Shown here piece by piece: positions 46,717-56,150 of a DNA stretch of 64,000 nucleotides. A program made the translations under genes and the position numbers. The DNA is from Pontibacillus chungwhensis (lineage in GTDB: Bacteria > Bacillota > Bacilli > Bacillales > BH030062). The DNA lies in NCBI RefSeq assembly GCF_030166655.1, contig NZ_CP126446.1, positions 1,736,001 to 1,800,000 on the forward strand, written 5' to 3'. Each line of letters begins with the position of its first letter. Position 1 is the stretch's first letter. Under the pieces are notes generated by a model. The model searched no databases. It saw only the letters and a program-made list of their open reading frames with translations, and had not been told where the DNA came from.

Positions 46717-46748
46717 AAGACCCGGTCCTATAGAACCGGGTCTTTTTT
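46717..46748. terminator. Terminator after ylaK
   Basis: AAGACCCGGT / ACCGGGTCTT stem around a short loop, six T downstream, A-rich upstream. Confidence 0.88.
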
Positions 46749-46756
46749 GCTTGCTA

Positions 46757-47248
46757 TTAATCGATGACGATTTTTTGAACCCCTTTTACAGGTTCGTCTT
46801 TGTTTGAACCATCTTGGAAATACACATGTACGGGGCCTTTTTGGTTTAAAGGCTTGCCATCTTGTGAAAATAAAAAGAGGGATTGATTTAATTCATCAAG
46901 AGTAATGGCTGTTTCGCCAGTATCAGTCACAAGTAAAGCTTTTTTAGCGTCGTTATTAATTTCAGCGTTTTTTAAAAAGTGATGAATGGGCATAACATAA
47001 GTACCCTCAAGGATCTTTTTCTTATCATAACGTGAAATGCTTTTATTTACAGGAGGATCAAGTTTCTGTTGGTATACTTCCCGGTCCCAGAACTGTGAAG
47101 CTTTCTTAATTTCATCTTCTTCAGATGCTTCTTTAGTGGTTTGAAATGTGAACGCTTCCTCAAAAGCTACTTTGCGGTCATCGAAAATCCAAACCGTAGG
47201 GTCTAGTGTTATGCTGTAGTTTACGTTTCCTGTTAATTGTATGATCAA
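46757..47248 (-). CDS. ylaL: YlaL-like protein, unknown
   Basis: A 163-residue soluble protein starting MIIQLTGNVNYSITLDPTVW, with FDDRKV and a C-terminal beta-rich part. Location between ylaK and the glutaminase gene and approximate length match B. subtilis YlaL (about 155), for which no solid function is known. TTG at 47248 has AAGGGTGG seven bases upstream; another TTG at 47266 is less well placed. Confidence 0.68.
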   Translation of the reverse strand: MIIQLTGNVNYSITLDPTVWIFDDRKVAFEEAFTFQTTKEASEEDEIKKASQFWDREVYQQKLDPPVNKSISRYDKKKILEGTYVMPIHHFLKNAEINNDAKKALLVTDTGETAITLDELNQSLFLFSQDGKPLNQKGPVHVYFQDGSNKDEPVKGVQKIVID

Positions 47249-47330
47249 TGGTAGACCACCCTTCAATGTAAAAAGATTCTGAACCTAGTATAACGAACTT
47301 CATTCAATCATGCACTAAGGAGGTTTTTAA

Positions 47331-48263
47331 ATGCAGAAAAAAGTGAACCAGGAAATGGTGGATGAATGGATAGAACATGTGCGGACATTTACGCAATTAG
47401 GAAAAGTGGCCGATTATATTCCGGCGCTAGAAAAACAAGATCGTGAAAACATTGCGATTGGTATTTATCACTTGGATGGAGAATGCGTAGGAGCAGGGAA
47501 GATTCAAAATACATTTACCATTCAAAGTATCTCAAAAGTATTAGCACTAGCGCTAGCTTTGATGGACCAGGGGGAGGATTATGTATTTGCCAGAGTAGGT
47601 AAAGAACCAAGTGGGGATCCGTTTCATTCCATTGCGAAGCTTGAAACCACTAACCCTTCCAAACCTTTAAACCCCATGATTAATGCCGGGGCTCTGGCTG
47701 TTACGAATATGATAGAAGGGGACACTCCAGACGAGAAAGTAGGTCGTTTACTCTCCTTTGTACACGAAATGACAAATGATCACAGTATAGGCTATGATCA
47801 AGAAATAGCGAATTCAGAATTTGAAACCGCTTATTTGAACCGATCTTTAGCTTTCTTCATGAAACAACATCATGTTATTGAGGGGTCTATTGAAGAGTTG
47901 TTAGACACATACACCAAACAGTGTGCCATTGAAGTGAATATTAAGCAGCTTGCACGAATTGGAGCTGTGTTTGCCAATGAAGGAAAAGATATGGAGTCTG
48001 GGCGTCAAATTATCCCTAAGCAACTAGCTCGCATTTGCAAAACCTTTATGGTGACTTGTGGAATGTATGATGCTTCTGGCTCTTTTGCGATTCGAGTTGG
48101 GATACCTGCTAAGAGTGGTGTGTCAGGAGCTGTGATGGGCTCTGTGAAAGACTTTGGAGGAATTGCGGTATTTGGCCCTGCTCTTGATGAAAAAGGGAAC
48201 AGCGTGGTTGGAATGCAATTATTAGAGATGCTTTCAAGCCGATTAGAGCTATCAATTTTTTAG
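47331..48263 (+). CDS. glsA: Glutaminase
   Basis: A 310-residue serine-type glutaminase that hydrolyses glutamine to glutamate and ammonia. The fold is beta-lactamase-like, with the SxxK dyad SISK (Ser66, Lys69), NPMINAGA near residue 116, and TCGMYDASGSFA plus PAKSGVSG towards the C-terminus. It matches B. subtilis YlaM/GlsA2 (309) by place. CTAAGGAGG precedes the ATG. Confidence 0.94.
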   Translation: MQKKVNQEMVDEWIEHVRTFTQLGKVADYIPALEKQDRENIAIGIYHLDGECVGAGKIQNTFTIQSISKVLALALALMDQGEDYVFARVGKEPSGDPFHSIAKLETTNPSKPLNPMINAGALAVTNMIEGDTPDEKVGRLLSFVHEMTNDHSIGYDQEIANSEFETAYLNRSLAFFMKQHHVIEGSIEELLDTYTKQCAIEVNIKQLARIGAVFANEGKDMESGRQIIPKQLARICKTFMVTCGMYDASGSFAIRVGIPAKSGVSGAVMGSVKDFGGIAVFGPALDEKGNSVVGMQLLEMLSSRLELSIF

Positions 48264-48363
48264 TACAAAAATCGATGTTATCTTTCTGAACTTTCCTTGC
48301 ATTTTTGTCCCTTAACCTATAATATAAATAGAAGAAAGTCTGTTTTAATCGGAGGGGATTAAC

Positions 48364-48645
48364 GTGTCATCAGAAGTCGCGATCGATCATCGCCAACAAG
48401 CCTACGCCCTTCTTAAGGCTGATGCGGATAAAATAGCAAAACTCATCAAAGTTCAGATGGATAACCTAACCATGCCGCAGTGTCCTCTATATGAAGAGGT
48501 TCTAGATACTCAAATGTTCGGACTATCACGAGAGATTGATTTCGCTGTCCGCTTGAATTTAATAAGGGAAGAGGATGGGAAGAAGCTTCTGGAGAATTTA
48601 GAACAAGAAATGAATGCTCTTCATGAAGCGTCTCAAAAGTCCTGA
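48364..48645 (+). CDS. ylaN: YlaN (UPF0358)
   Basis: A 93-residue helical protein with the family segments LLKADADKI and [17 protein letters not shown]. In S. aureus and B. subtilis YlaN binds iron and the Fur repressor and helps relieve Fur repression; it is essential under iron-poor conditions. Start is GTG after GGAGGGG. Location between glsA and ftsW is as in B. subtilis. Confidence 0.92.
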   Translation: MSSEVAIDHRQQAYALLKADADKIAKLIKVQMDNLTMPQCPLYEEVLDTQMFGLSREIDFAVRLNLIREEDGKKLLENLEQEMNALHEASQKS

Positions 48646-48649
48646 ACAA

Positions 48650-48692
48650 TAAACTCAAATTTCACCCCTCTGGTGAACATTTGAGTTTTTTT
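48650..48692 (+). terminator. Terminator after ylaN
   Basis: AAACTCAAAT...CACC pairs with GGTG...ATTTGAGTTT (one internal mismatch), loop CCTCT, seven T. Confidence 0.85.
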
Positions 48693-48854
48693 ACTATCTA
48701 GGCAAAGAGTAGGAGGAAAAAGGAGGTGGGGATTGATATAAATGAGAAAGAGATTAATTATGAAAGATATTTTCCTTGCCAAGAAGGAATTTGGTGCTTT
48801 AATCTAGTAAAAAAATATAAGGGGTCAAAACCAATTACATAAGGATGGACAACA

Positions 48855-50099
48855 ATGAAAAAATTATGGAAAAACTTTGATTTCACTTTAATCTTTACAC
48901 CGCTGATCTTAACTGCTTTTGGAGTCGTTATGATTTATAGTGCATCAATGGTTTATGCCGTTGCGAAGTGGGGCTATTCTCCCGATCACTACTTAAATAA
49001 ACAATTAGTGTGGTGTGCGATCGGAATGGTAGCTTTCGCTTTTACTGTATTTTTCCCCTATCAGAAATATCAAAAATGGATGCCAATTATTTTATTTGGT
49101 GTTGCCATTTTATTAGCTTTAGTATGGTCGCCTCTTGGCGATTATGTAAATGGTGCCTACTCTTGGCTTGTATTAGGACCTATTCGAATACAGCCAGCAG
49201 AACTAGCAAAAGTAGGTCTCATTATGTACCTCGCTTCTGCACTTGCGAAGAAGCAAGATCGATTATCCAGCTTTAAAAGGGGCGTAATACCACCCATGTT
49301 TATTACGTTTCTTATCCTTGGTTTAATCATTTGGCAGCCTGATGTGGGGACAGCTTCTATTATCGGACTTATTGCCGCTACTGTATTTTTGAGTGCAGGT
49401 ATTCATCCAAAAATTATAGGGATGCTAACTGTACTAGGTGGGGCGTTGATTTCGATCTTTATACTAACCTCTGTCGTAACGGATTCCGAACGTGTTGCTC
49501 GCTTTACAGGGGCGTACGAACCGTTTTCGGATCCAGCAGATGATGGGTATCACTTAATTCAATCCTATATAGCCATTGGTACTGGTGGTTTAAGTGGGGA
49601 CGGCTTAGGACAAGGTGTTCAAAAGCTTGGTTATCTTCTTGAGCCTCATACAGATTTTATTATGGCGGTTATTGCTGAAGAATTAGGCCTTTTGGGCGTA
49701 TTGCTCGGCCTTGGTCTTTTAACGATTATTGTTCTTAGAGGTTTGTTTATAGCGAGAAAGTGTACAGACGCATTTGGCAGTCTTTTAGCCATAGGAATTT
49801 CTTCGATGGTAGGAATTCAAACGATTATTAATCTTGGCGCTGTTAGTGGACTTCTCCCTATTACAGGAGTTCCGCTGCCATTTGTAAGTTATGGAGGTTC
49901 TTCTTTAGTGGTCTTATTGGCCTCTATGGGAATTTTAAATAATATAGCTAGACAGGTACGAATGCAGGACCAACCAAAGGTTTATAACAAGACTGTAACA
50001 GAAGAAGATCATTCTGCTAATCAAGTACCTACATTACAACAAAGAAAAGCAAGGGGAGGAAGACAATGGGCGAACGAAAGAAAATCAATAAGGTATTAG
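48855..50099 (+). CDS. ftsW: Septal peptidoglycan polymerase FtsW
   Basis: A 414-residue SEDS-family protein with ten helices, which polymerises lipid II into septal glycan strands with its partner penicillin-binding protein. The catalytic-loop Asp in the extracellular loop region (PYQKY ... GDYVNGAYSW), IRIQPAELAK, HTDFIMAVIAEELG and GVPLPFVSYGGSS are family marks. FtsW rather than RodA or SpoVE is chosen because the pyc neighbour matches B. subtilis ftsW (403). AAGGATGG precedes the ATG. The last 34 bases overlap pyc. Confidence 0.9.
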   Translation: MKKLWKNFDFTLIFTPLILTAFGVVMIYSASMVYAVAKWGYSPDHYLNKQLVWCAIGMVAFAFTVFFPYQKYQKWMPIILFGVAILLALVWSPLGDYVNGAYSWLVLGPIRIQPAELAKVGLIMYLASALAKKQDRLSSFKRGVIPPMFITFLILGLIIWQPDVGTASIIGLIAATVFLSAGIHPKIIGMLTVLGGALISIFILTSVVTDSERVARFTGAYEPFSDPADDGYHLIQSYIAIGTGGLSGDGLGQGVQKLGYLLEPHTDFIMAVIAEELGLLGVLLGLGLLTIIVLRGLFIARKCTDAFGSLLAIGISSMVGIQTIINLGAVSGLLPITGVPLPFVSYGGSSLVVLLASMGILNNIARQVRMQDQPKVYNKTVTEEDHSANQVPTLQQRKARGGRQWANERKSIRY

Positions 50100-53000
50100 T
50101 AGCGAATCGCGGTGAAATTGCGATCCGCGTATTCCGTGCATGTACGGAGTTAGATATCAGAACTGTAGCTGTATATTCGAAAGAGGATAGTGGATCCTAT
50201 CACCGGTATAAGGCAGATGAAGCATATATTGTAGGCGAAGGGAAAAAGCCAATTGATGCCTACCTCGACATCGAAGGTATTATTGAAATTGCCAAAAGTG
50301 TAGGCGTTGATGCCATCCACCCTGGTTATGGTTTCTTGTCTGAAAATATTCATTTTGCTAGACGGTGTGAAGAAGAAGGCATTACGTTTATCGGACCGAC
50401 TAGTGAACATTTAAATATGTTTGGCGATAAGGTGAAAGCAAGATACCAGGCCATACAGGCGGATATCCCTGTAATTCCTGGAACAGATGGTCCTGTTGCT
50501 GATATTGAAGAGGTAAAAGCGTTTGGGCGTCAACACGGCTATCCCATTATGATTAAAGCGGCCCTTGGAGGCGGTGGACGCGGTATGAGAATCGTCCGCA
50601 GTGAGGCGGCTCTTCAGGATGGATATGATCGGGCTCGTTCTGAAGCAAAAGCTGCTTTTGGAAATGATGATGTCTATGTAGAAAAGTTAGTAGAAAATCC
50701 AAAACATATAGAAGTTCAAATTCTTGGAGATGCCGATGGAAATATCGTTCATTTATATGAGCGTGACTGTTCTGTTCAGCGTCGACATCAAAAAGTAGTA
50801 GAAGTTGCTCCGAGCGTTTCCTTACATAATGACATTCGAGAGAGAATGTGTGAGGCTGCTGTTAAATTAATGGACAACGTTTCTTACTTAAATGCTGGAA
50901 CTGTAGAGTTTTTAGTTTCTGGAGACGAATTTTTCTTTATCGAAGTAAATCCTCGTGTCCAAGTGGAGCATACCATCACTGAATTAATAACGGGAATCGA
51001 TATCGTTCAAGCTCAAATTATGATTGCAGAAGGATATAACTTGTTTGAGAAACCGATTAATATTCCAAAGCAGGATGACATTCGTACCCACGGATATGCG
51101 ATTCAGTCACGCGTCACAACAGAAGATCCGCTAAATAATTTCATGCCTGATACAGGAAAAATTATGGCTTATCGATCTGGTGGTGGATTTGGAGTGCGAC
51201 TGGATGCAGGAAACGGATTTCAGGGTGCAGTCATCTCCCCGTATTATGATTCCTTGCTCGTAAAAGTTTCCACATGGGCATTAAGCTTTGACCAAGCGGC
51301 TCATAAGATGGTGCGTAATTTGCGAGAATTTAGAATCAGGGGTATTAAGACGAATATTCCGTTCCTTGAGAACGTAATCTTGCATAATAATTTCCTGTCA
51401 GGTGAATACAACACAACATTTATTGATCAGTCACCTGAACTGTTTGTTTTCCCTAAACGTAAGGACAGGGGAACAAAAATGCTTTCATACATTGGTGCTA
51501 CAACGGTTAATGGTTTTGAAGGCACCTCCCATCGGAAGAAACCAGCCTTACCAAGACCACGAGAGCCTGTTGTAAAACATTCAGAACCTTTCCCGTCTGG
51601 GACTAAGCAATTGCTTGACGAACAAGGTCCTGAGGCTGTTGCGGAATGGCTTAAGAATCGAAAAGAAGTTCTATATACAGATACTACATTCAGAGACGCT
51701 CACCAATCTTTATTGGCAACCCGTGTCAGAGGGAAAGACCTTGAACATATCGCGGAACCAACAGCACGTTTGCTGCCTAACTTATTCTCAGTAGAGATGT
51801 GGGGCGGGGCTACCTTTGATGTATCCTATCGATTCTTAAAAGAAGATCCTTGGAAGCGATTATTGAACATGCGTGAAAAAATGCCAAATATGCTATTCCA
51901 AATGTTACTTCGTGCAAGTAATGCGGTCGGATATAAGAACTATCCTGATAATGTAATTAAAGAATTTGTAGAAAAGAGTGCTCAAGCAGGAATCGATGTA
52001 TTCCGTATCTTCGACAGCTTGAACTGGGTAGAAGGTATGAAGTTAGCTATTGAAGCTGTTAGAGAAACAGGCAAGATTGCAGAAGCAGCCATGTGTTATA
52101 CCGGGGATATATTAGATCCATCACGCCCTAAATATGATCTTGCTTATTACACAAGCCTTGCAAAAGAGTTAGAAGAAGCGGGTGCACATATCCTAGCCAT
52201 TAAAGACATGGCAGGAGTCATGAAACCGGAGGCTGCTTATCAACTTATTTCTGCTTTAAAAGAAACGGTTACGATCCCAATCCATCTACACACTCATGAT
52301 ACAAGTGGAAATGGGATATTCACATACGCTCGTGCGATTGAGGCCGGCGTAGATGTGGTGGACGTGGCTGCAAGTACGATGGCGGGATTAACCTCACAGC
52401 CTAGTGCGAGTAGTTTATACTATGCTTTAGAAGGAAACGAACGCAAGCCTGACATTGATGTTCAAGCTTATGAAGAATTAGGACACTATTGGCAGGATAT
52501 AAGAAAGTATTATCAGGACTTTGAAAGTGGCATGATGGCTCCTCACTCTGAGGTGTATGAGCATGAAATGCCAGGAGGGCAGTACAGTAATCTTCAACAA
52601 CAAGCGAAAGCGGTAGGCCTTGAATCACGATGGGATGAAGTAAAACACATGTATCGTCGTGTAAATGACATGTTCGGAGATATTGTAAAAGTAACCCCTT
52701 CGTCTAAGGTAGTAGGGGATATGGCTCTCTTTATGGTTCAAAATGATTTAACAGAAGATGACATATATGAAAAAGGTGAATCAATCGATTTCCCTGATTC
52801 TGTTCTGGAATTCTTCCAAGGCTACCTGGGTCAGCCATACCAGGGCTTCCCACAGGAGCTTCAACGTATCATCTTAAAAGGGAAAGAACCTCTATCAGTT
52901 CGACCGGGAGAACTCCTAGAACCTGTTGATTTTAAAGATCTAAAAGAAAATCTATTCCAAAAACTAGATCGACAAGTAACAAGCTTCGATATGATCAGCT

Positions 53001-53509
53001 ATGCTCTTTACCCTAAAGTTTTCATGGACTATCACCAGTTTTACGAGCAATACGGAGATATGTCGGTATTAGATACTCTGACTTTCTTCTATGGTATGAG
53101 ACTAGGCGAAGAGATTGAGGTTGAGATTGAACAAGGTAAAACGCTGATTGTGAAACTTGTTTCCATTGGTGAAGCCCAACCTGATGCTACTAGGGTTGTA
53201 TATTTTGAACTAAATGGACAACCTCGTGAAGTAGTGATAAAGGACCAAAACATTAAAGCATCTGTTGAGGCGCGTCCTCAAGTAGATAAACAAAATCCAA
53301 AACATATTGGTGCCACGATGCCTGGTACGGTAGTGAATGTTATTTCTAATAAAGGAGAAACCGTGAAGAAAGGGGACCATCTCATGATTACAGAAGCCAT
53401 GAAGATGGAAACGACGGTTCAAGCTCCGTTTGATGGTAAGATTAAAGATATTTATGTTAAAAACGGAGAAGCCATCCATGTTGGAGATCTCCTAATTGAA
53501 TTTGAATAA
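50066..53509 (+). CDS. pyc: Pyruvate carboxylase
   Basis: A 1147-residue biotin enzyme that forms oxaloacetate from pyruvate, bicarbonate and ATP. Domains in order: biotin carboxylase (residues about 6-455, LVANRGEIAIR; ATP loop GGGGRGMR; EVNPRVQVEH), carboxyltransferase TIM barrel (about 530-800, YTDTTFRDAHQSLLATR with zinc-site residues and HTHDTSG), PYC-specific tetramerisation region, and a C-terminal biotin domain with the biotinylated Lys in EAMKMET. Length equals B. subtilis PycA (1148). It starts inside ftsW with AGGGGAGGAA upstream. DarB, encoded at 3195, is a known activator in B. subtilis. Confidence 0.97.
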   Translation: MGERKKINKVLVANRGEIAIRVFRACTELDIRTVAVYSKEDSGSYHRYKADEAYIVGEGKKPIDAYLDIEGIIEIAKSVGVDAIHPGYGFLSENIHFARRCEEEGITFIGPTSEHLNMFGDKVKARYQAIQADIPVIPGTDGPVADIEEVKAFGRQHGYPIMIKAALGGGGRGMRIVRSEAALQDGYDRARSEAKAAFGNDDVYVEKLVENPKHIEVQILGDADGNIVHLYERDCSVQRRHQKVVEVAPSVSLHNDIRERMCEAAVKLMDNVSYLNAGTVEFLVSGDEFFFIEVNPRVQVEHTITELITGIDIVQAQIMIAEGYNLFEKPINIPKQDDIRTHGYAIQSRVTTEDPLNNFMPDTGKIMAYRSGGGFGVRLDAGNGFQGAVISPYYDSLLVKVSTWALSFDQAAHKMVRNLREFRIRGIKTNIPFLENVILHNNFLSGEYNTTFIDQSPELFVFPKRKDRGTKMLSYIGATTVNGFEGTSHRKKPALPRPREPVVKHSEPFPSGTKQLLDEQGPEAVAEWLKNRKEVLYTDTTFRDAHQSLLATRVRGKDLEHIAEPTARLLPNLFSVEMWGGATFDVSYRFLKEDPWKRLLNMREKMPNMLFQMLLRASNAVGYKNYPDNVIKEFVEKSAQAGIDVFRIFDSLNWVEGMKLAIEAVRETGKIAEAAMCYTGDILDPSRPKYDLAYYTSLAKELEEAGAHILAIKDMAGVMKPEAAYQLISALKETVTIPIHLHTHDTSGNGIFTYARAIEAGVDVVDVAASTMAGLTSQPSASSLYYALEGNERKPDIDVQAYEELGHYWQDIRKYYQDFESGMMAPHSEVYEHEMPGGQYSNLQQQAKAVGLESRWDEVKHMYRRVNDMFGDIVKVTPSSKVVGDMALFMVQNDLTEDDIYEKGESIDFPDSVLEFFQGYLGQPYQGFPQELQRIILKGKEPLSVRPGELLEPVDFKDLKENLFQKLDRQVTSFDMISYALYPKVFMDYHQFYEQYGDMSVLDTLTFFYGMRLGEEIEVEIEQGKTLIVKLVSIGEAQPDATRVVYFELNGQPREVVIKDQNIKASVEARPQVDKQNPKHIGATMPGTVVNVISNKGETVKKGDHLMITEAMKMETTVQAPFDGKIKDIYVKNGEAIHVGDLLIEFE

Positions 53510-53518
53510 ATCATAATA

Positions 53519-53553
53519 AAAAGTCCGTAGGGATCCTCCCTACGGACTTTTTT
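53519..53553. terminator. Bidirectional terminator between pyc and ctaA
   Basis: AAAGTCCGTAGGG / CCCTACGGACTTT stem, short loop, six T. Confidence 0.92.
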
Positions 53554-53567
53554 GTTCCAACTAATTA

Positions 53568-54488
53568 TTATTTTGTTTTATCGTATTTCGCACTACGTGA
53601 AGAAAGCAAGATAAAGTAAGTCAATAGACTAAAGAAGCAAGCAATCACTAGAGCGTGTAAAAGAGCGATAAAGAGATTGAGCTGTGTCACTATAATCATT
53701 GCTCCTAAGAACACCTGCAGAATCATTAGGATGAGGGCAAGGTTCCAGCCAGATCTCATGACACCTTTTGACTTATATTGCTTTCTTATTCTGACAAATA
53801 GATAAGCGACCCATACAAATATTAAGCCTGCTGCAAAGCGGTGTCCCATTTGAACCCACTCATACATATTGAATGAACCGAATGCAAGAGGGCTGCTATT
53901 ATCACAGAATGGCCAGCCAGAACATACAACGCTTGCTCCGACGTGACGTACCAATGCTCCTGTATAAACCACTACTAATGTGTAAATAGCTAAACTGTAA
54001 AATTGAACACGTAACCCTCGGTCAATGTATAAGGAGTCAGCATCAAATTTCCTATCAATCTCAAAAATCAATAAGGTTAATAAGAAAATGGATGCAAACG
54101 AAATCAATGAGATCCCAAAATGCATCGCTAATACAAAATCGGATTGTCCAAATTTAACTGCAGCTGCTCCGATTAATCCTTGGGCAACTAAGAAAAAGAT
54201 GGATAAGAATGCAAGTAATTTAGTTTCTCGGATGTGTCCTATATATCTCCATGCTAATATGGATAACACTAATACAAAAAGTCCGACTCCGCCGGATACG
54301 AGTCTGTGAGCCATTTCAATAATTAATTCTGGGGTTATGTTTGATGGGATAATTTGACCATGACATAGCGGCCAGCTTCTTCCGCACCCCATGCCTGACT
54401 CCGTTTTCGTAACTAGTGCGCCACCTATTAAGACGAATAGCATTCCAAGAGACGACAGAACGGAAAGCCATTTTAGTAATTTAATCAT
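53568..54488 (-). CDS. ctaA: Heme A synthase
   Basis: A 306-residue eight-helix protein that oxidises the C8 methyl of heme O to a formyl group, giving heme A for the caa3 oxidase. The first loop carries the Cys pair (GMGCGRSWPLCHG) and a second pair occurs in VVCSGWPFCD; His ligands include EMAHRLVSG and MGHRFAAG. The same length as B. subtilis CtaA (306). It is divergent from ctaB, the usual arrangement. Confidence 0.96.
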   Translation of the reverse strand: MIKLLKWLSVLSSLGMLFVLIGGALVTKTESGMGCGRSWPLCHGQIIPSNITPELIIEMAHRLVSGGVGLFVLVLSILAWRYIGHIRETKLLAFLSIFFLVAQGLIGAAAVKFGQSDFVLAMHFGISLISFASIFLLTLLIFEIDRKFDADSLYIDRGLRVQFYSLAIYTLVVVYTGALVRHVGASVVCSGWPFCDNSSPLAFGSFNMYEWVQMGHRFAAGLIFVWVAYLFVRIRKQYKSKGVMRSGWNLALILMILQVFLGAMIIVTQLNLFIALLHALVIACFFSLLTYFILLSSRSAKYDKTK

Positions 54489-54744
54489 TTCTCCACCTCT
54501 CTGTATATTTAGTGGAACATATCTATATTAATATAAACGAAAAAATAAGTGCAATTATCGTTCGTAATGTTCACCAAATCGACACAAACTCTATACTACC
54601 ATGATTCTTCTTGTTATTAAATGTCTGGCGTTTTAGACTCCTTAGAAAGCAGAGTTTAGATAGATTATCTTTGGTCAAAGTATGTGATCGGTGTAAGCTA
54701 GTCATACCTATAAGGAAACTGTCTTTCCTTTAGAGTTCAGTAGC

Positions 54745-54773
54745 CAATTGTTTTGATATTTTATCAACAATTG
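54745..54773. repeat. Inverted repeat in the ctaA/ctaB region
   Basis: CAATTG-TT-TTGATA, three T, TATCAA-CAATTG: twelve paired bases with a two-base bulge on the left arm. As RNA it would be weak; as DNA it could be an operator. Confidence 0.5.
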
Positions 54774-54916
54774 TCAAAAAGTGCTTGCAATGTAAACGGT
54801 TGTTTGCTAGAAATAAATAGGGGATTTGTTCCCGGAGATTTCTCATTCTTCACCACTAATCAAGTTGTCTTATTCTAAAACAGAAATCTTGTTTTATAAG
54901 TCTGATCAGAGGGGTG

Positions 54917-54934
54917 TTCACAGATATTTCACAA
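54917..54934. promoter_or_regulatory. Possible ResD-type site
   Basis: On the minus strand TTGTGAAATATCTGTGAA has two TGTGAA units 11 bases apart, one helical turn. ResD sites are tandem TTGTGAA-like elements on one face of the helix. The site also shares a half with the Rex box at 13783. Confidence 0.35.
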
Positions 54935-55122
54935 CTTAAAATATCTCTGATTAAATAGATAGAAAATCTATTCCATGATACAATAGGATGGAATGTTTAG
55001 AATCATTGCGTTCATAAAAGAAGTTTTATAACACGCCCTCCTTTAAAATGAATGGAGTTTGTTTATACTAAGTAAATATGAACGATTGGTGAGGGAAGGT
55101 TGAAGGAGGAATACGAAGAACG

Positions 55123-56064
55123 ATGAACAATCCAAGAACTGTTGAATCAACAACACAAGTGATGAATCGTCCAGCTAGAGATGAATCAACTTCATCCTTA
55201 TGGGCAGATATCCTCTCATTGATAAAGATTGGAATTATAAATTCAAACCTAATGACTGCATTTGCAGGATTTTGGCTGGCAGTCCATTTTACAGGGTCAC
55301 AATTCATTGACCACTGGCAAGCATTCCTGATGTCTATGATTGGGGTCGCGTTTGTCATAGCAGGTGGCTGCATTATTAATAACTATTACGATCGGGATAT
55401 TGACAAAGTAATGTCTCGAACCCAAAGTCGACCTACTGTAACGGGGACGATTTCATTGAAGCATATTCTGATTATGGGGATTTCCGTTACTTCACTAGGG
55501 CTTCTCTTTTTATTGTTTACCACTTGGGTAGCTGCTTTAATCGGAGCTTTCGGTTGGTTTACTTATGTGGTGCTTTACACAATGTGGTCGAAGAGAAGAT
55601 ACACATTGAATACGGTTATTGGTAGTTTCTCTGGGGCTGTTCCGCCTTTAATTGGCTGGGCTGCTGTTGACCCTGGATTACATCCAGTAGCATGGGGATT
55701 ATTTTTTGTTATGTTTATTTGGCAGACACCTCACTTCTTAGCACTTGCTATGAAGAAAACAGAAGAGTACCGTCAGGCCGGCATTCCAATGCTTCCAGTT
55801 GTCCACGGTTTCTCCATTACAAAACGCCAAATTGTTATATACACAGCATGTTTATTACCATTCCCGTTCTATTTACATTCTCTAGGGACAGTCTTCATGG
55901 TGATCGCAGCCTTACTTAGTATTGGATGGTTTGCCATAGGGGTAGCAGGCTTCTTTATGAAGAATGATATGAAATGGGCTACATGGATGTTTGTTTACTC
56001 TTTAAATTATTTGACCATTCTATTTGTAGCGATGATTGTTGTTACATTGCCTAACCCTTTTTAA
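55123..56064 (+). CDS. ctaB: Protoheme IX farnesyltransferase (heme O synthase)
   Basis: A 313-residue UbiA-family prenyltransferase with nine helices that adds the farnesyl tail to heme B. The first Asp-rich motif is [20 protein letters not shown] (near residue 86), and the second region includes [13 protein letters not shown] and [16 protein letters not shown] 25-residue N-terminal extension precedes helix 1. AGGAGG is 13 bases before the ATG, a long spacing. A hairpin lies between it and ctaC. Confidence 0.95.
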   Translation: MNNPRTVESTTQVMNRPARDESTSSLWADILSLIKIGIINSNLMTAFAGFWLAVHFTGSQFIDHWQAFLMSMIGVAFVIAGGCIINNYYDRDIDKVMSRTQSRPTVTGTISLKHILIMGISVTSLGLLFLLFTTWVAALIGAFGWFTYVVLYTMWSKRRYTLNTVIGSFSGAVPPLIGWAAVDPGLHPVAWGLFFVMFIWQTPHFLALAMKKTEEYRQAGIPMLPVVHGFSITKRQIVIYTACLLPFPFYLHSLGTVFMVIAALLSIGWFAIGVAGFFMKNDMKWATWMFVYSLNYLTILFVAMIVVTLPNPF

Positions 56065-56068
56065 GTTG

Positions 56069-56099
56069 ATCAGGAAAACTCTTAACGAGTTTTCCTGAT
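56069..56099 (+). other. Hairpin between ctaB and ctaC
   Basis: ATCAGGAAAACTC / GAGTTTTCCTGAT with loop TTAAC, a 13-bp perfect stem. It has no T run beyond TTCTT, so it may be a partial terminator or an mRNA processing or stabilising hairpin. Confidence 0.7.
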
Positions 56100-56150
56100 T
56101 CTTAATAATAAAAATTTGCAATATTAAAAAGAGAAAGAGAGGTATCTTTA

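Larger units (their letters stand above)
54489..55122. promoter_or_regulatory. Divergent regulatory region ctaA / ctaBCDEF
   Basis: A 634-base gene-free stretch. It holds an inverted repeat at 54745-54773 (CAATTG and TTGATA arms), a possible promoter TTGCAA - N17 - TAGAAA near 54785-54813 for ctaB, a cre-like but imperfect TGTAAACGGTTGTT near 54790, and a tandem TTCACA...TTTCACAA motif at 54917-54934. In B. subtilis this region is bound by ResD and CcpA. There is no coding frame I can support. Confidence 0.5.

Noticed and set aside
48742-48807. A 21-codon ORF (MRKRLIMKDIFLAKKEFGAL and one more residue) between ylaN and ftsW
   Set aside because: AGGAGGT is present but about 14 bases from the ATG, and composition looks random; it may be part of the ftsW leader. 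Not enough to call a gene.
54786-54800. CcpA cre site TGTAAACGGTTGTT upstream of ctaB
   Set aside because: The right half departs from the consensus at several positions; noted as cre-like but not called.
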